A DNA stretch of 42,941 nucleotides from Sphingomonas sp. S-NIH.Pt15_0812 (GTDB lineage: Bacteria; Pseudomonadota; Alphaproteobacteria; Sphingomonadales; Sphingomonadaceae), in assembly GCF_003951315.1 (NCBI RefSeq), contig NZ_QLJH01000027.1, positions 1 to 42,941 of the forward strand, given 5' to 3'. Below are positions 33,352 through 41,332 of the stretch, in pieces (position 1 is the first letter of the stretch; each line of letters opens with the position of its first letter). The notes beneath the pieces were generated by a model. The model ran no database searches. It was not told where the DNA came from and saw only the letters and a list, made by a program, of their open reading frames with translations. The position numbers and the translations under genes are program-made.

Positions 33352-36030
33352 TCACCCCGAATTGCGCAATCCCGTGGCGATGGCGTTGATCGACAGCAGG
33401 ATGCCCTCGCCGATCCGCTCGTCCTGCTCGCCTGCGCGATGGCGCTTCATCAGTTCGATCTGGAGCAGGTTGAGCGGCTCGATATAGGGCAGGCGCAGCC
33501 GGATCGAGGCCTCCAGCGCCGGGCTCTTCTCCAGCAGGCGCGACTGGCCGGTGGCGGCGAGCAGCCCCGCCTCGGTCAGGCTCCAGGCGTCGCGGATCGT
33601 ATCGAAATGGCGGCGCAGGCCCGGTTCGACCAGATCGGCATAGCGCGCCGCCACCGCCATGTCGGACTTGGCGAGCACCATCTCCAGATTGGCGAGCGTC
33701 GCCGCGAAGAAGGGCCAGCCCGCCGCCATCTCGGCGAGCAGCGGCTTGTCCTCGAACGCCGCGATCGCCTGCCCGACGCCGTACCAGCCGGGCAGCATCA
33801 CCCGTGCCTGCGCCCAACTGAACACCCAGGGGATGGCGCGGAGATCCTCGATCCGGTCCGACTTGGTGCGGCTGGCCGGGCGGCTGCCGATCTTGAGATT
33901 GGCGATTTCCGCGATCGGCGTCATCTGGCGGAAGAAGGTGCGGAAATCATCCGAGCCATAGACCAGCTCGCGATAGTGGCGGAACGCCGCGCCCGACAGG
34001 CGGTCCATCGCGTCGGCGAAGGTCGCGCTCTCGCGCTCCGAAAGCTGCGGCGGCTCCAAGCTGGCGAGGATGGCGGCCGAGGCCATGGCCTCCAGGTTGG
34101 TCATGGCGCTTTCGCGCGTGCCATATTTGGCGGCGATCACCTCGCCCTGTTCGGTGATGCGGATGCGGCCCTGCACCGTGCCGTGCGGCTGCGCGCGGAT
34201 CGCGGAGAAGGAGGAGCCGCCGCCACGCCCCACCGCGCCGCCACGCCCGTGGAACAACTGCATCCGCACGCCGGCCTCGGCAAAGACGGGGGCCAATGCG
34301 GTCGACGCCTTGGACAGGCTCCAGGTCGAGGTCAGATAACCACCGTCCTTGTTGCTGTCCGAATAGCCGATCATCACCTCCTGGTTGCCGCGCCGGCGGG
34401 CGAGCGCTGCGACCTCGGGCAAGGCGAACCAGCCGGCCATGATGCCGGGCGCGGCCTCCAGATCCTCGATCGTCTCGAACAGCGGCACCGCCATCACCGC
34501 CGCCTGCGGGGCCTCGCCCGCCGCGCCGGGGCGGTAGAGGCCCGCCTCCTTGAGCAACAGGTGGATTTCGAGCAGGTCGGACACCGACTTGCCCATCGAG
34601 CAGATATAGCGCGCGATGCAGGCCGCGCCGTAGCGGGCATGGGCGGCCCCGGCGGCGCGCACCACGCCCAGTTCGGACGCGGTCTCGTCCGAATAGCCGT
34701 GATAGGGATCGGTGAGCGGCCGGGGCGAGGCGAGCTCGCGACGGAGCAGCGCGACGCGCGCCGCCTCGTCCAGCGCGGCATAGTCGCGTTCCACCCCCGC
34801 GACCGACAGCAGTTCGGCGACGACGCGCTCGTGGACGGCGCTGTTCTGGCGCAGGTCGAGCGTGGCGAGGTGGAAGCCGAAGATGTCGACCGCGCGGATC
34901 AGCCGGCCGAGCGCGCCGCTCGACCCCAGCGTCCCGCCGCCGCGCGTCGCCAGCGCTCGCGCGATCGCGACCAGATCGGCGCGGAACGCCTGCGGGTCGG
35001 GATAGCGCGCGCCCGTCAACGCGCCGGGGCGGGGCGGGGCGTTGCCGGTCAGCGCCTGATAGGTGGCGGCGAGGCGGGCATAGATGCCGGAAATGGCGCG
35101 GCGGAACGGCTCGTCCTGGCGGCTGGCGGCGGTGTCGCCGCTGGCATCGGCCAGCGCCAGCACCGCCGGGTCGACCTGCGCGCGCAAGGAAGAGATGGAC
35201 AGTTCCGCGCCCAGCGCATGGAGCGTATCGAGATAATGGCCGATCACCGTCTCGGCCGCGCGGGCCAGCGCCAGCGTCAGGCTGTCGGCGGTGACGTTGG
35301 GATTGCCGTCGCGGTCGCCGCCGATCCAGCTGCCCGGCTTCAGGAAGCTCGGCACCCGGCCGCCCAGTGCGCGGTCCCAGCGCTGGTAGAGCGCGGGCAT
35401 CGCCGGCAGGAACACGTCGCGCAGATAGGAAAGCGTCGTCTCCACCTCGTCCGCCACGCCCAGCCGTTCGCGGCGCAGCGCGCGCGTCTGCCACAAGAGC
35501 GCGACCTGGCGCTGGATCGCCTCGTCCACCGCGTCGCCGTCCGTCGTCTCGGTACGACCGGCATCGCGCATCGCCATCAGCTCGGCGATGCGGTTGCGAT
35601 GGTCGATCATGCTCTTGCGGCGCACCTCGGTCGGGTGCGCGGTCAGCACCGGCATCACCAGGGCTTCGGACAGGAGCGCGGTCACCTGCGCGCGGTCGAT
35701 GCCCTGACCGGCCAGCCGCTCCAGCGCGGCGGCGACATCGGCTCCCTGTTCGGCGGCGATGCCCTGGCGATCCTCGGCCAGATTGGCGAGCATCGAGAAG
35801 AGCATGAAGCCGCGCACGAAGTCGATCGTCTCGTCCAGGTCGAGCCGTTCGAGCTGGAGGTCGACCGTCGCGCCGTCGCCGCCATTGCGATGCCGCTCGA
35901 CCGAGGCGCGGCGGATCGTCTCCGTCGCCTCGAACAGCGCCTCGCCGCCATAGTCGCGGATCACGTCGCCAAGCAGCGTGCCGAGATAGCGGATGTCGGG
36001 GTTGTTCGCGATCGAGGGAAGACTGGCCAT
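33352..36030 (-). CDS. ppc: phosphoenolpyruvate carboxylase
   Basis: An 892-residue enzyme of full family length that carboxylates phosphoenolpyruvate with bicarbonate to oxaloacetate, refilling the TCA cycle. Catalytic signatures are visible: 'VLTAHPTE' with His132, 'GGDRDGNPNVT', 'IGYSDSNKDGGYLTSTW' with the catalytic Lys, and 'FHGRGGAVGRGGG' (PEP/bicarbonate loop). 'RAIPWVFSWAQAR' and the C-terminal 'INAIATGLRNSG' are also present, the latter matching the conserved end with the allosteric site nearby. It is a single gene transcribed leftward, converging on the thioesterase operon across the REP-like element. No anomaly in length or key residues. Confidence 0.96.
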   Translation of the reverse strand: MASLPSIANNPDIRYLGTLLGDVIRDYGGEALFEATETIRRASVERHRNGGDGATVDLQLERLDLDETIDFVRGFMLFSMLANLAEDRQGIAAEQGADVAAALERLAGQGIDRAQVTALLSEALVMPVLTAHPTEVRRKSMIDHRNRIAELMAMRDAGRTETTDGDAVDEAIQRQVALLWQTRALRRERLGVADEVETTLSYLRDVFLPAMPALYQRWDRALGGRVPSFLKPGSWIGGDRDGNPNVTADSLTLALARAAETVIGHYLDTLHALGAELSISSLRAQVDPAVLALADASGDTAASRQDEPFRRAISGIYARLAATYQALTGNAPPRPGALTGARYPDPQAFRADLVAIARALATRGGGTLGSSGALGRLIRAVDIFGFHLATLDLRQNSAVHERVVAELLSVAGVERDYAALDEAARVALLRRELASPRPLTDPYHGYSDETASELGVVRAAGAAHARYGAACIARYICSMGKSVSDLLEIHLLLKEAGLYRPGAAGEAPQAAVMAVPLFETIEDLEAAPGIMAGWFALPEVAALARRRGNQEVMIGYSDSNKDGGYLTSTWSLSKASTALAPVFAEAGVRMQLFHGRGGAVGRGGGSSFSAIRAQPHGTVQGRIRITEQGEVIAAKYGTRESAMTNLEAMASAAILASLEPPQLSERESATFADAMDRLSGAAFRHYRELVYGSDDFRTFFRQMTPIAEIANLKIGSRPASRTKSDRIEDLRAIPWVFSWAQARVMLPGWYGVGQAIAAFEDKPLLAEMAAGWPFFAATLANLEMVLAKSDMAVAARYADLVEPGLRRHFDTIRDAWSLTEAGLLAATGQSRLLEKSPALEASIRLRLPYIEPLNLLQIELMKRHRAGEQDERIGEGILLSINAIATGLRNSG

Positions 36031-36139
36031 GGCGCCTCTGCTGCGCTGCGGTGAAAGTCAGGTCAAGCCACGATCGCGCGCTTACACGAACAATTGTTAC
36101 GCATACCTATGCAGCGGTGACAGATTCGTTCGGTTGCGC

Positions 36140-36577
36140 TCAGGGAACCGGAATCACCGACCCGGTAGGCATGGGAGCCGGTTGCGGGTTGCGGCGATAG
36201 GTTTCGCGCTCCTCCGACGTCACCGTACCGTCCCGGTTCAGGTCCATCCGGTCGAACCGCGCCAGCATCCCTTCGGAAAATTCGGTCGCGGTGATCTTGC
36301 CGTCGTGATTGCGGTCGAGTTCCAGAAGACGCGAATTGTTGCGCGGCATCTCCGTCCGGTCGATCACGCCGTCGCCGTCGCGGTCGAGCGCGTGGAAGCG
36401 GCGCTCCATCATCCCGCCGAAATCGAGCCGCGACGTGACCGACGGCGGGGTGAAGCCGGCGGCGGCGGCCTGGTGATCGGCCTGTGCCATCTTATGTTCC
36501 GGGTCCTTGCCGCATCCACCCAAAGCCAGCGCTGCCAGCATCGTGGCCGTCGCCAATCCCCCGTTCGTCACCCGCAT
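36140..36577 (-). CDS. EF-hand domain lipoprotein
   Basis: A 145-residue exported protein. A signal peptide with lipobox 'LGGC' (Cys about residue 22) is followed by a linker and three EF-hand calcium loops: 'DRDGDGVIDRTE', 'DRNHDGKITATE' and 'DLNRDGTVTSEE', each with Asp/Asn at alternate positions and Glu at position 12. A Pro-rich tail ends the protein. It is likely an outer-membrane-anchored calcium-binding protein. The in-frame TTG just before ATG 36577 is disregarded. A GGGAG site precedes the ATG. Its relation to the Ca-dependent proteases elsewhere in the window is unknown. Confidence 0.85.
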   Translation of the reverse strand: MRVTNGGLATATMLAALALGGCGKDPEHKMAQADHQAAAAGFTPPSVTSRLDFGGMMERRFHALDRDGDGVIDRTEMPRNNSRLLELDRNHDGKITATEFSEGMLARFDRMDLNRDGTVTSEERETYRRNPQPAPMPTGSVIPVP

Positions 36578-36595
36578 CAATGGCTCCCGTTCCTG

Positions 36596-37162
36596 TTAGG
36601 CCTGCAACTCAACGTCCCAATAGAGCCAGTCGTGCCATGTCTCGTGCAGGTAGTTGGGCGGGAAGGCGCGGCCATGTTCCTGGAGATGCCAGTTGGTCGG
36701 CCGGATCGGCTCGACATGCAGCGGCATCGCCGCCTCGCGCGGGGTGCGGCCGCCCTTTTTCAGGTTGCACGGCGCGCAGGCGGTCACGACATTCTCCCAG
36801 GTCGTCCGCCCGCCATAGGCGCGGGGGATGACATGGTCGAAGGTCAGGTCGCGGCCGACCCCGCAATATTGACAGGCGAACCGGTCGCGCAGGAACAAGT
36901 TGAAGCGGGTGAAGGCGGGAAATTGCGACGGCTTCACATATTGCTTCAGTGCGATCACCGATGGCAGCTTCAACGCGAAATTGGCGCTGCGCACCTCCCG
37001 CTCGTAATGGGCGACGATGTCGACGCGGTCCAGGAACACCGCCTTGACCGCCGTCTGCCACGGCCAGAGGCTGAGCGGATAATAGGACAGCGGCGTATAG
37101 TCCGCATTGAGCACGAGCGTGGGGCAACTATCGGGATGTCGGATCAGGTCGGGATGAAACAC
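36596..37162 (-). CDS. HNH endonuclease family protein
   Basis: A 188-residue protein. The start is GTG 37162, with GGGAGG directly upstream, giving a start like 'MFHPDLIRHP'; the frame's TTG at 37174 lies within that ribosome site. The C-terminal HNH domain shows the first Cys pair 'CQYCG', the catalytic 'LTFDHVIPRAYGG', 'TTWENVVTAC' and the second pair 'CAPCN'. The N-terminal half ('VLNADYTPLSYYPLSLWPWQTAVKAVFLDRV') is a conserved extension found in a widespread bacterial HNH group of unknown role. No phage or restriction genes are adjacent, so it is probably a chromosomal housekeeping-type HNH. It diverges from gluQ. Confidence 0.88.
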   Translation of the reverse strand: MFHPDLIRHPDSCPTLVLNADYTPLSYYPLSLWPWQTAVKAVFLDRVDIVAHYEREVRSANFALKLPSVIALKQYVKPSQFPAFTRFNLFLRDRFACQYCGVGRDLTFDHVIPRAYGGRTTWENVVTACAPCNLKKGGRTPREAAMPLHVEPIRPTNWHLQEHGRAFPPNYLHETWHDWLYWDVELQA

Positions 37163-37215
37163 GGGCCCTCCCAAGCAAAACCGGAAGTGCTTTGGCCGAC
37201 CGGCGTGACACAGTC

Positions 37216-38100
37216 ATGACAATGGACGACAAGACAGCACGGACCGTGATGCCGGGTCAAGTGCGGACACGATTTGCCCCTTCCCCGACCGGGGCGCTGC
37301 ATCTCGGCCATGCCTGGTCCGCGATCCTGTCCCATGACTTTGCCGTAACGCACCAGGGCGCGTTCCTGTTGCGGATCGAGGATATCGACGGCACCCGCTC
37401 GCGGCCCGAACATGTCGCGGGCATATTGGACGACCTCGCCTGGCTGGGGTTGCGGTATGACGGGCCGGTCTTCCAGTCGGGACGGCTGGCCGGCTATGCC
37501 GCCGCGCTCGACCGGCTGAAGGCGATGGACCTGGTCTATCCCTGTTTCTGCACGCGCGCGGAGATCGCCGCCAGCCTGTCCGCGCCGCACGGGGCGACCG
37601 CCGCCTATCCGGGCACCTGCCGCCGCCTGACCCCGGCCGCGGCGCGGGCGCGGATGGGCGAGCCGCATTGCTGGCGGCTGGACTTGGCGCGCGCGATGGT
37701 GCTGGCGGGACCGCTCGACTGGTCCGATCACGGCCGGCGCATCGCGGCCGATCCCGGCCCCCAAGGCGATGTGGTGCTGGCGCGCAAGGATGCCCCGGCC
37801 AGCTATCATCTGGCGGTGACGCTGGACGATGCCGCGCAAGGCGTCACCGATATCGTGCGCGGGCTCGACCTGTTCGACGCGACGCATGTCCACCGGCTGC
37901 TCCAGGCCCTGCTCGACCTGCCGACGCCCCGTTACCACCACCACCCGCTGCTGACCGGCCCGGACGGGCGGCGGCTGGCCAAGCGCGACGGCGCCCCCAG
38001 CCTCGCCGCGATGCGCGCCGCCGGGCAGGACGGGCGGGCGCTGGCGGAGGCGTTGCGGAACGGTGAATTGCCCGCTGGTCTTTCGCCGGCAAAGCCTTAA
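37216..38100 (+). CDS. gluQ: glutamyl-Q tRNA(Asp) synthetase (GluQRS)
   Basis: A 294-residue truncated glutamyl-tRNA synthetase paralogue lacking the anticodon-binding domain. It attaches glutamate to queuosine at the wobble base of tRNA-Asp. The N-terminal 'RTRFAPSPTGALHLGHAWSA' holds the HIGH-type motif, followed by 'LRIEDIDGTRSRPEH'. The zinc site is formed by 'YPCFC' and 'YPGTC', and the KMSKS counterpart is 'RRLAKRDGAPS'. ATG 37216 is chosen; ATG 37222 is an alternative, and neither has a strong ribosome site. It diverges from the HNH gene across about 53 bases and is followed nine bases later by the HIG1-like gene. Confidence 0.93.
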   Translation: MTMDDKTARTVMPGQVRTRFAPSPTGALHLGHAWSAILSHDFAVTHQGAFLLRIEDIDGTRSRPEHVAGILDDLAWLGLRYDGPVFQSGRLAGYAAALDRLKAMDLVYPCFCTRAEIAASLSAPHGATAAYPGTCRRLTPAAARARMGEPHCWRLDLARAMVLAGPLDWSDHGRRIAADPGPQGDVVLARKDAPASYHLAVTLDDAAQGVTDIVRGLDLFDATHVHRLLQALLDLPTPRYHHHPLLTGPDGRRLAKRDGAPSLAAMRAAGQDGRALAEALRNGELPAGLSPAKP

Positions 38101-38109
38101 GTTACCCGC

Positions 38110-38340
38110 ATGAACACCTTCCTCACCCTGCTGCTCATCGCCGCGATGATCGCGACGGTGGTGGCGCTCGTGCGCGGGGTGATCGCCTTCCTCCAGGAAT
38201 CCACCGCGCAGGTGAAGAAGGGCGAGGGACCGAGCCAGGCATCGCTGAAATCCAACCGGATGATGCAGCAGCGCGTCTTCTTCCAGGCGCTGGCCATCCT
38301 GATCGTGGTCGTGATCCTGTTCGCGGCCGGGCGGACCTGA
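38110..38340 (+). CDS. twin transmembrane helix small protein (HIG1-like)
   Basis: A 76-residue inner-membrane protein with two helices (about 3-27 and 54-73) joined by a basic loop ('QVKKGEGPSQASLKSNRMMQQR'). The pattern 'SNRMMQQRVFFQALAILIVVVILF' matches bacterial members of the HIG1-type family (PF04588), whose eukaryotic relatives act on respiratory complexes. The bacterial function is undefined. It lies between gluQ and the cobalamin adenosyltransferase, whose CTG start comes one base after this gene's stop, so translation is coupled. Confidence 0.87.
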   Translation: MNTFLTLLLIAAMIATVVALVRGVIAFLQESTAQVKKGEGPSQASLKSNRMMQQRVFFQALAILIVVVILFAAGRT

Positions 38341-38341
38341 T

Positions 38342-38914
38342 CTGGTCAAGCTGACGAAAATCTACACGCGCACCGGCGACGACGGCACCACCGGGCTGGT
38401 CGATGGCAGTCGCGTGCGCAAGTGCGACGCGCGCATGGAAGCGATCGGCGACGTCGACGAGGCGAACAGCGCGATCGGCGTGGCGCTGGTGCCGGTGCCC
38501 GCCGGGCCGATCCGCGACGCGCTGCTGCTGATCCAGAACGACCTGTTCGACTTGGGCGCGGACCTCGCCACCCCGGCCGGGGAGGGCGAGGATTTCGCCC
38601 CATCGGCGATGGTGCTGCGCATCGTGCCGGCCCAGGTCGATCGGCTGGAGGCGGCGATCGATGCCGCCAATGCCGATCTGTCGCCGCTCCGCAGCTTCAT
38701 CCTGCCCGGGGGTTCGCCGGCGGCGGCGGCGCTGCATCTGGCGCGCGCGATCACGCGCCGCGCGGAGCGCGCGATGGTGGCGGTCGATGCGCCGATCAAT
38801 CCGGCGGCGCTATCCTACATCAACCGTTTGTCGGATTTCCTGTTCGTGGCCGCCCGGGCGCTGAACCAAAACGGATCAGGGGACGTTCTTTGGGTTCCGG
38901 GGGGAGCGCGCTGA
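38342..38914 (+). CDS. cob(I)alamin adenosyltransferase, PduO type, with probable CTG start
   Basis: A 190-residue PduO-type corrinoid adenosyltransferase that makes adenosylcobalamin from cob(I)alamin and ATP. The family N-terminus 'KLTKIYTRTGDDGTTGLVDG' (ATP-binding) is encoded in full, but no ATG, GTG or TTG precedes it. The frame is closed by a TGA at 38312, and the first standard start would be GTG 38414, which would delete the ATP site. The CTG at 38342, one base after the upstream stop, restores the expected start 'MVKL'. Other motifs are 'IGDVDEANSAIG', 'RRAERAMVAV' and 'YINRLSDFLFVAAR'. Initiation may rely on coupling to the upstream gene. A sequence error (ATG read as CTG) is the main alternative. 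Confidence 0.85.
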   Translation: MVKLTKIYTRTGDDGTTGLVDGSRVRKCDARMEAIGDVDEANSAIGVALVPVPAGPIRDALLLIQNDLFDLGADLATPAGEGEDFAPSAMVLRIVPAQVDRLEAAIDAANADLSPLRSFILPGGSPAAAALHLARAITRRAERAMVAVDAPINPAALSYINRLSDFLFVAARALNQNGSGDVLWVPGGAR

Positions 38915-38951
38915 TCGATCGTCGGCCGTGCGCCTGGACAGGAGCAGGTGG

Positions 38952-40202
38952 ATGGCGACGGCGGTTTTGGCAATCGATGCAACGCTGGAGGCGCGATTCG
39001 CGCATGTCCGCGCACTAAGCCTCGCGCTGACCGATCGCCTGTCCGATGCGGACGCCACGGTCCAGTCGATGCCCGACGCCTCGCCGGCCAAATGGCATCT
39101 GGCGCATACCACCTGGTTCTTCGAGACCTTCGTCTTGCGCGACCATGTGCCCGGCTATCGGCTGCACGACGATCGCTGGCCCTTCCTGTTCAACAGCTAT
39201 TACGAGGCCGAGGGACGCCGCCACGCCCGCCACCGACGCGGGATGATCACCCGCCCCGACCTGGCCGAAGTGCGGGCCTATCGCGCGCATGTCGACGCCG
39301 CCCTGACTCAGGCGCTGCCGACCCTGTCGGCGGCGGCGCGGGACCTGGTCGCGCTCGGCTGCCATCATGAGGAGCAGCATCAGGAACTGCTGGTCACCGA
39401 CCTGATTCATCTCTTCAGCGAGAACCCGCTGGAACCGGCGCTCTATCCGCCCGCCCGGCGCGGCCCCTCGGCCTTGCCCGCCGAGACCGGCTGGTGGACG
39501 CATCCCGGCGGCATCGTGCGGATCGGTCATGCTGGCGACGGCTTCGCCTTCGACTGCGAGGGGCCCCGGCACGAGACGTTGCTCAGCGCCCACAAGCTCG
39601 CCGACCGCACCGTCACCAATGGCGAATGGGCCGCCTTCATCGCCGATGGCGGCTATCGCGAACCGCGCTGGTGGCTGGCCGATGGCTGGGCCTGGGTGAA
39701 GGCGGAGGCGATCGAGGCGCCGCTCTACTGGCAGCAGGGCGCGGAGGGCTGGACGCAGTTCGGGCTGGACGGTCGCCGACCGGTCGATCCCGCCGCGCCC
39801 GTGACTCATATCAGCTTCTTCGAGGCCGACGCCTATGCCGCCTGGGCCGGCGCCCGCCTGCCGACCGAGGCGGAGTGGGAGGCGCATGCCGCCACGCAGG
39901 ACTCCCTCGGCGGACGGCAGCTGGACGCCGCCGGGGTGATCGAGCCGGTCGCCGCCGCCGGCGCGCCGATGTTCGGCAATGTCTGGGAATGGACCGGCAG
40001 CGCCTATCGTCCCTATCCGGGCTTCCACGCCGCCGAAGGCGCGGTCGGCGAATATAATGGCAAGTTCATGAGCGGACAGTTCGTGCTGCGCGGCGGTTCC
40101 TGCGCGACGCCGCGCGGCCATGTCCGCGCCTGTTACCGCAACTTCTTCTACCCCCATCAACGCTGGCAGTTCACCGGCCTGCGCCTGGCAAAGGATCTCT
40201 AG
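38952..40202 (+). CDS. egtB: ergothioneine biosynthesis protein EgtB
   Basis: A 416-residue non-heme iron sulfoxide synthase. ATG 38952 has GGAG upstream. The N-terminal DinB-like domain carries the iron ligands: 'WHLAHTTWF' (His52 likely) and the H-x3-H-x-E motif in 'HHEEQHQE' (His139, His143). The C-terminal formylglycine-generating-like domain (about 185-416) ends 'VRACYRNFFYPHQRWQFTGLRLA', with 'GNVWEWTGS' and 'FVLRGGSCATPRGH' typical of the fold. It joins trimethylhistidine (hercynine) to a thiol donor, Cys or gamma-Glu-Cys. The stop TAG is immediately followed by the egtD ATG, a coupled pair. Confidence 0.94.
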   Translation: MATAVLAIDATLEARFAHVRALSLALTDRLSDADATVQSMPDASPAKWHLAHTTWFFETFVLRDHVPGYRLHDDRWPFLFNSYYEAEGRRHARHRRGMITRPDLAEVRAYRAHVDAALTQALPTLSAAARDLVALGCHHEEQHQELLVTDLIHLFSENPLEPALYPPARRGPSALPAETGWWTHPGGIVRIGHAGDGFAFDCEGPRHETLLSAHKLADRTVTNGEWAAFIADGGYREPRWWLADGWAWVKAEAIEAPLYWQQGAEGWTQFGLDGRRPVDPAAPVTHISFFEADAYAAWAGARLPTEAEWEAHAATQDSLGGRQLDAAGVIEPVAAAGAPMFGNVWEWTGSAYRPYPGFHAAEGAVGEYNGKFMSGQFVLRGGSCATPRGHVRACYRNFFYPHQRWQFTGLRLAKDL

Positions 40203-41180
40203 ATGCTGAAACCCGAGGGTGAGGACGGTCTGCGCAGCCTGACCGACCCCGCATTCCGCGCCGATGTGCTCGTTGGGCTGGAGCGTCGCCCGCGCGCGAT
40301 CCCGGCGCGCTGGTTCTACGACCGGCGCGGGTCGGAACTGTTCGAGGCGATCACCGACCTGCCCGAATATTACCCTACCCGGACCGAGACGGCGATCCTG
40401 GAGACGATCTGCCCGACCCTGCACGATCTGGTCGGGACGGGCCGGGCGGTGGTGGAGTTCGGCTCCGGCTCCTCGACCAAGACGCCGGTGGTGCTGCGCT
40501 GCGTCGAGCCTTCGGCCTATGTGCCGATCGACATCTCCGGCGATTTCCTGCGCGAATCGTCGCGCGCGCTGGCGGCGCAGTTTCCCGATCTGACCGTGTT
40601 GCCGTTCGAGGCGGATTTCCTGAAGCCGCTGACGCTGCCGGCGGCGGTGGCGGACCGGCCGAAGCTGGGCTTCTTCCCCGGCTCGACGATCGGCAACATG
40701 ACGCCGGCCATGGCCTGCGACCTGCTGCGCGCGATGCGCTCGTCGCTGGGCGAGGGGGCGATGCTGCTGATCGGCATGGACCGGATCAAGGACCCGGCCG
40801 TGCTGGTCCCCGCCTATGACGATGCGGCGGGCGTGACGGCGGCGTTCAACCTGAACCTGGTCGAGCGGATCAACCGCGAACTGGACGGCACCATGCCACC
40901 GGCCGGCTTCCGTCACCGCGCGATCTGGAACGACGACCGCGCGCGGATTGAGATGCATCTGGAGGCGGTGCGCGACATCGCCTTCACGGTCGACGGCCGA
41001 TCCTTCGCCATGGCGGCGGGGGAGACGATCCACACCGAGAACAGCCACAAATACGGCCCCCGCGACGCGCGAATCCTGCTGCGCACCGGCGGCTGGACGC
41101 CGGTGGCGGAATGGACCGATCCCGACGGGCTGTTCGCGGTCTATCTGGCGGAAGCCCAGGCGGAGCGGGTCGCGCCGTAA
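40203..41180 (+). CDS. egtD: L-histidine N-alpha-methyltransferase EgtD
   Basis: A 325-residue SAM-dependent methyltransferase that trimethylates histidine to hercynine, the substrate of EgtB. 'RWFYDRRGSELFEAITDLPEYYPTRTE' is the family N-terminal signature. The SAM site is 'VVEFGSGSSTKT' near 83-94. 'LGFFPGSTIGNM' and 'LLIGMDRIKDPAVL' belong to the histidine/SAM pocket region. 'ENSHKYGP' (near 280) is the conserved histidine-binding block. Its ATG starts on the base after the egtB stop. With only egtB and egtD here, the final C-S lyase step must be encoded elsewhere. Confidence 0.95.
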   Translation: MLKPEGEDGLRSLTDPAFRADVLVGLERRPRAIPARWFYDRRGSELFEAITDLPEYYPTRTETAILETICPTLHDLVGTGRAVVEFGSGSSTKTPVVLRCVEPSAYVPIDISGDFLRESSRALAAQFPDLTVLPFEADFLKPLTLPAAVADRPKLGFFPGSTIGNMTPAMACDLLRAMRSSLGEGAMLLIGMDRIKDPAVLVPAYDDAAGVTAAFNLNLVERINRELDGTMPPAGFRHRAIWNDDRARIEMHLEAVRDIAFTVDGRSFAMAAGETIHTENSHKYGPRDARILLRTGGWTPVAEWTDPDGLFAVYLAEAQAERVAP

Positions 41181-41332
41181 GGCTAGTTCACGCGGAGGCG
41201 CCAAGACGCCGGGATGGTGCGTGCGATGTGATCGGCGATCCCGACCCCACGCTCGTGGACGGCATATGGCCGCCGTATCGTCTCCGCGTCACCAGCGTGA
41301 TCTGACCCCTATTGCGCGGGTACGTGCATCGA

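Noticed and set aside
33439..36054. An 871-codon rightward open frame
   Set aside because: Antisense of PEP carboxylase, which has all its family signatures on the minus strand.
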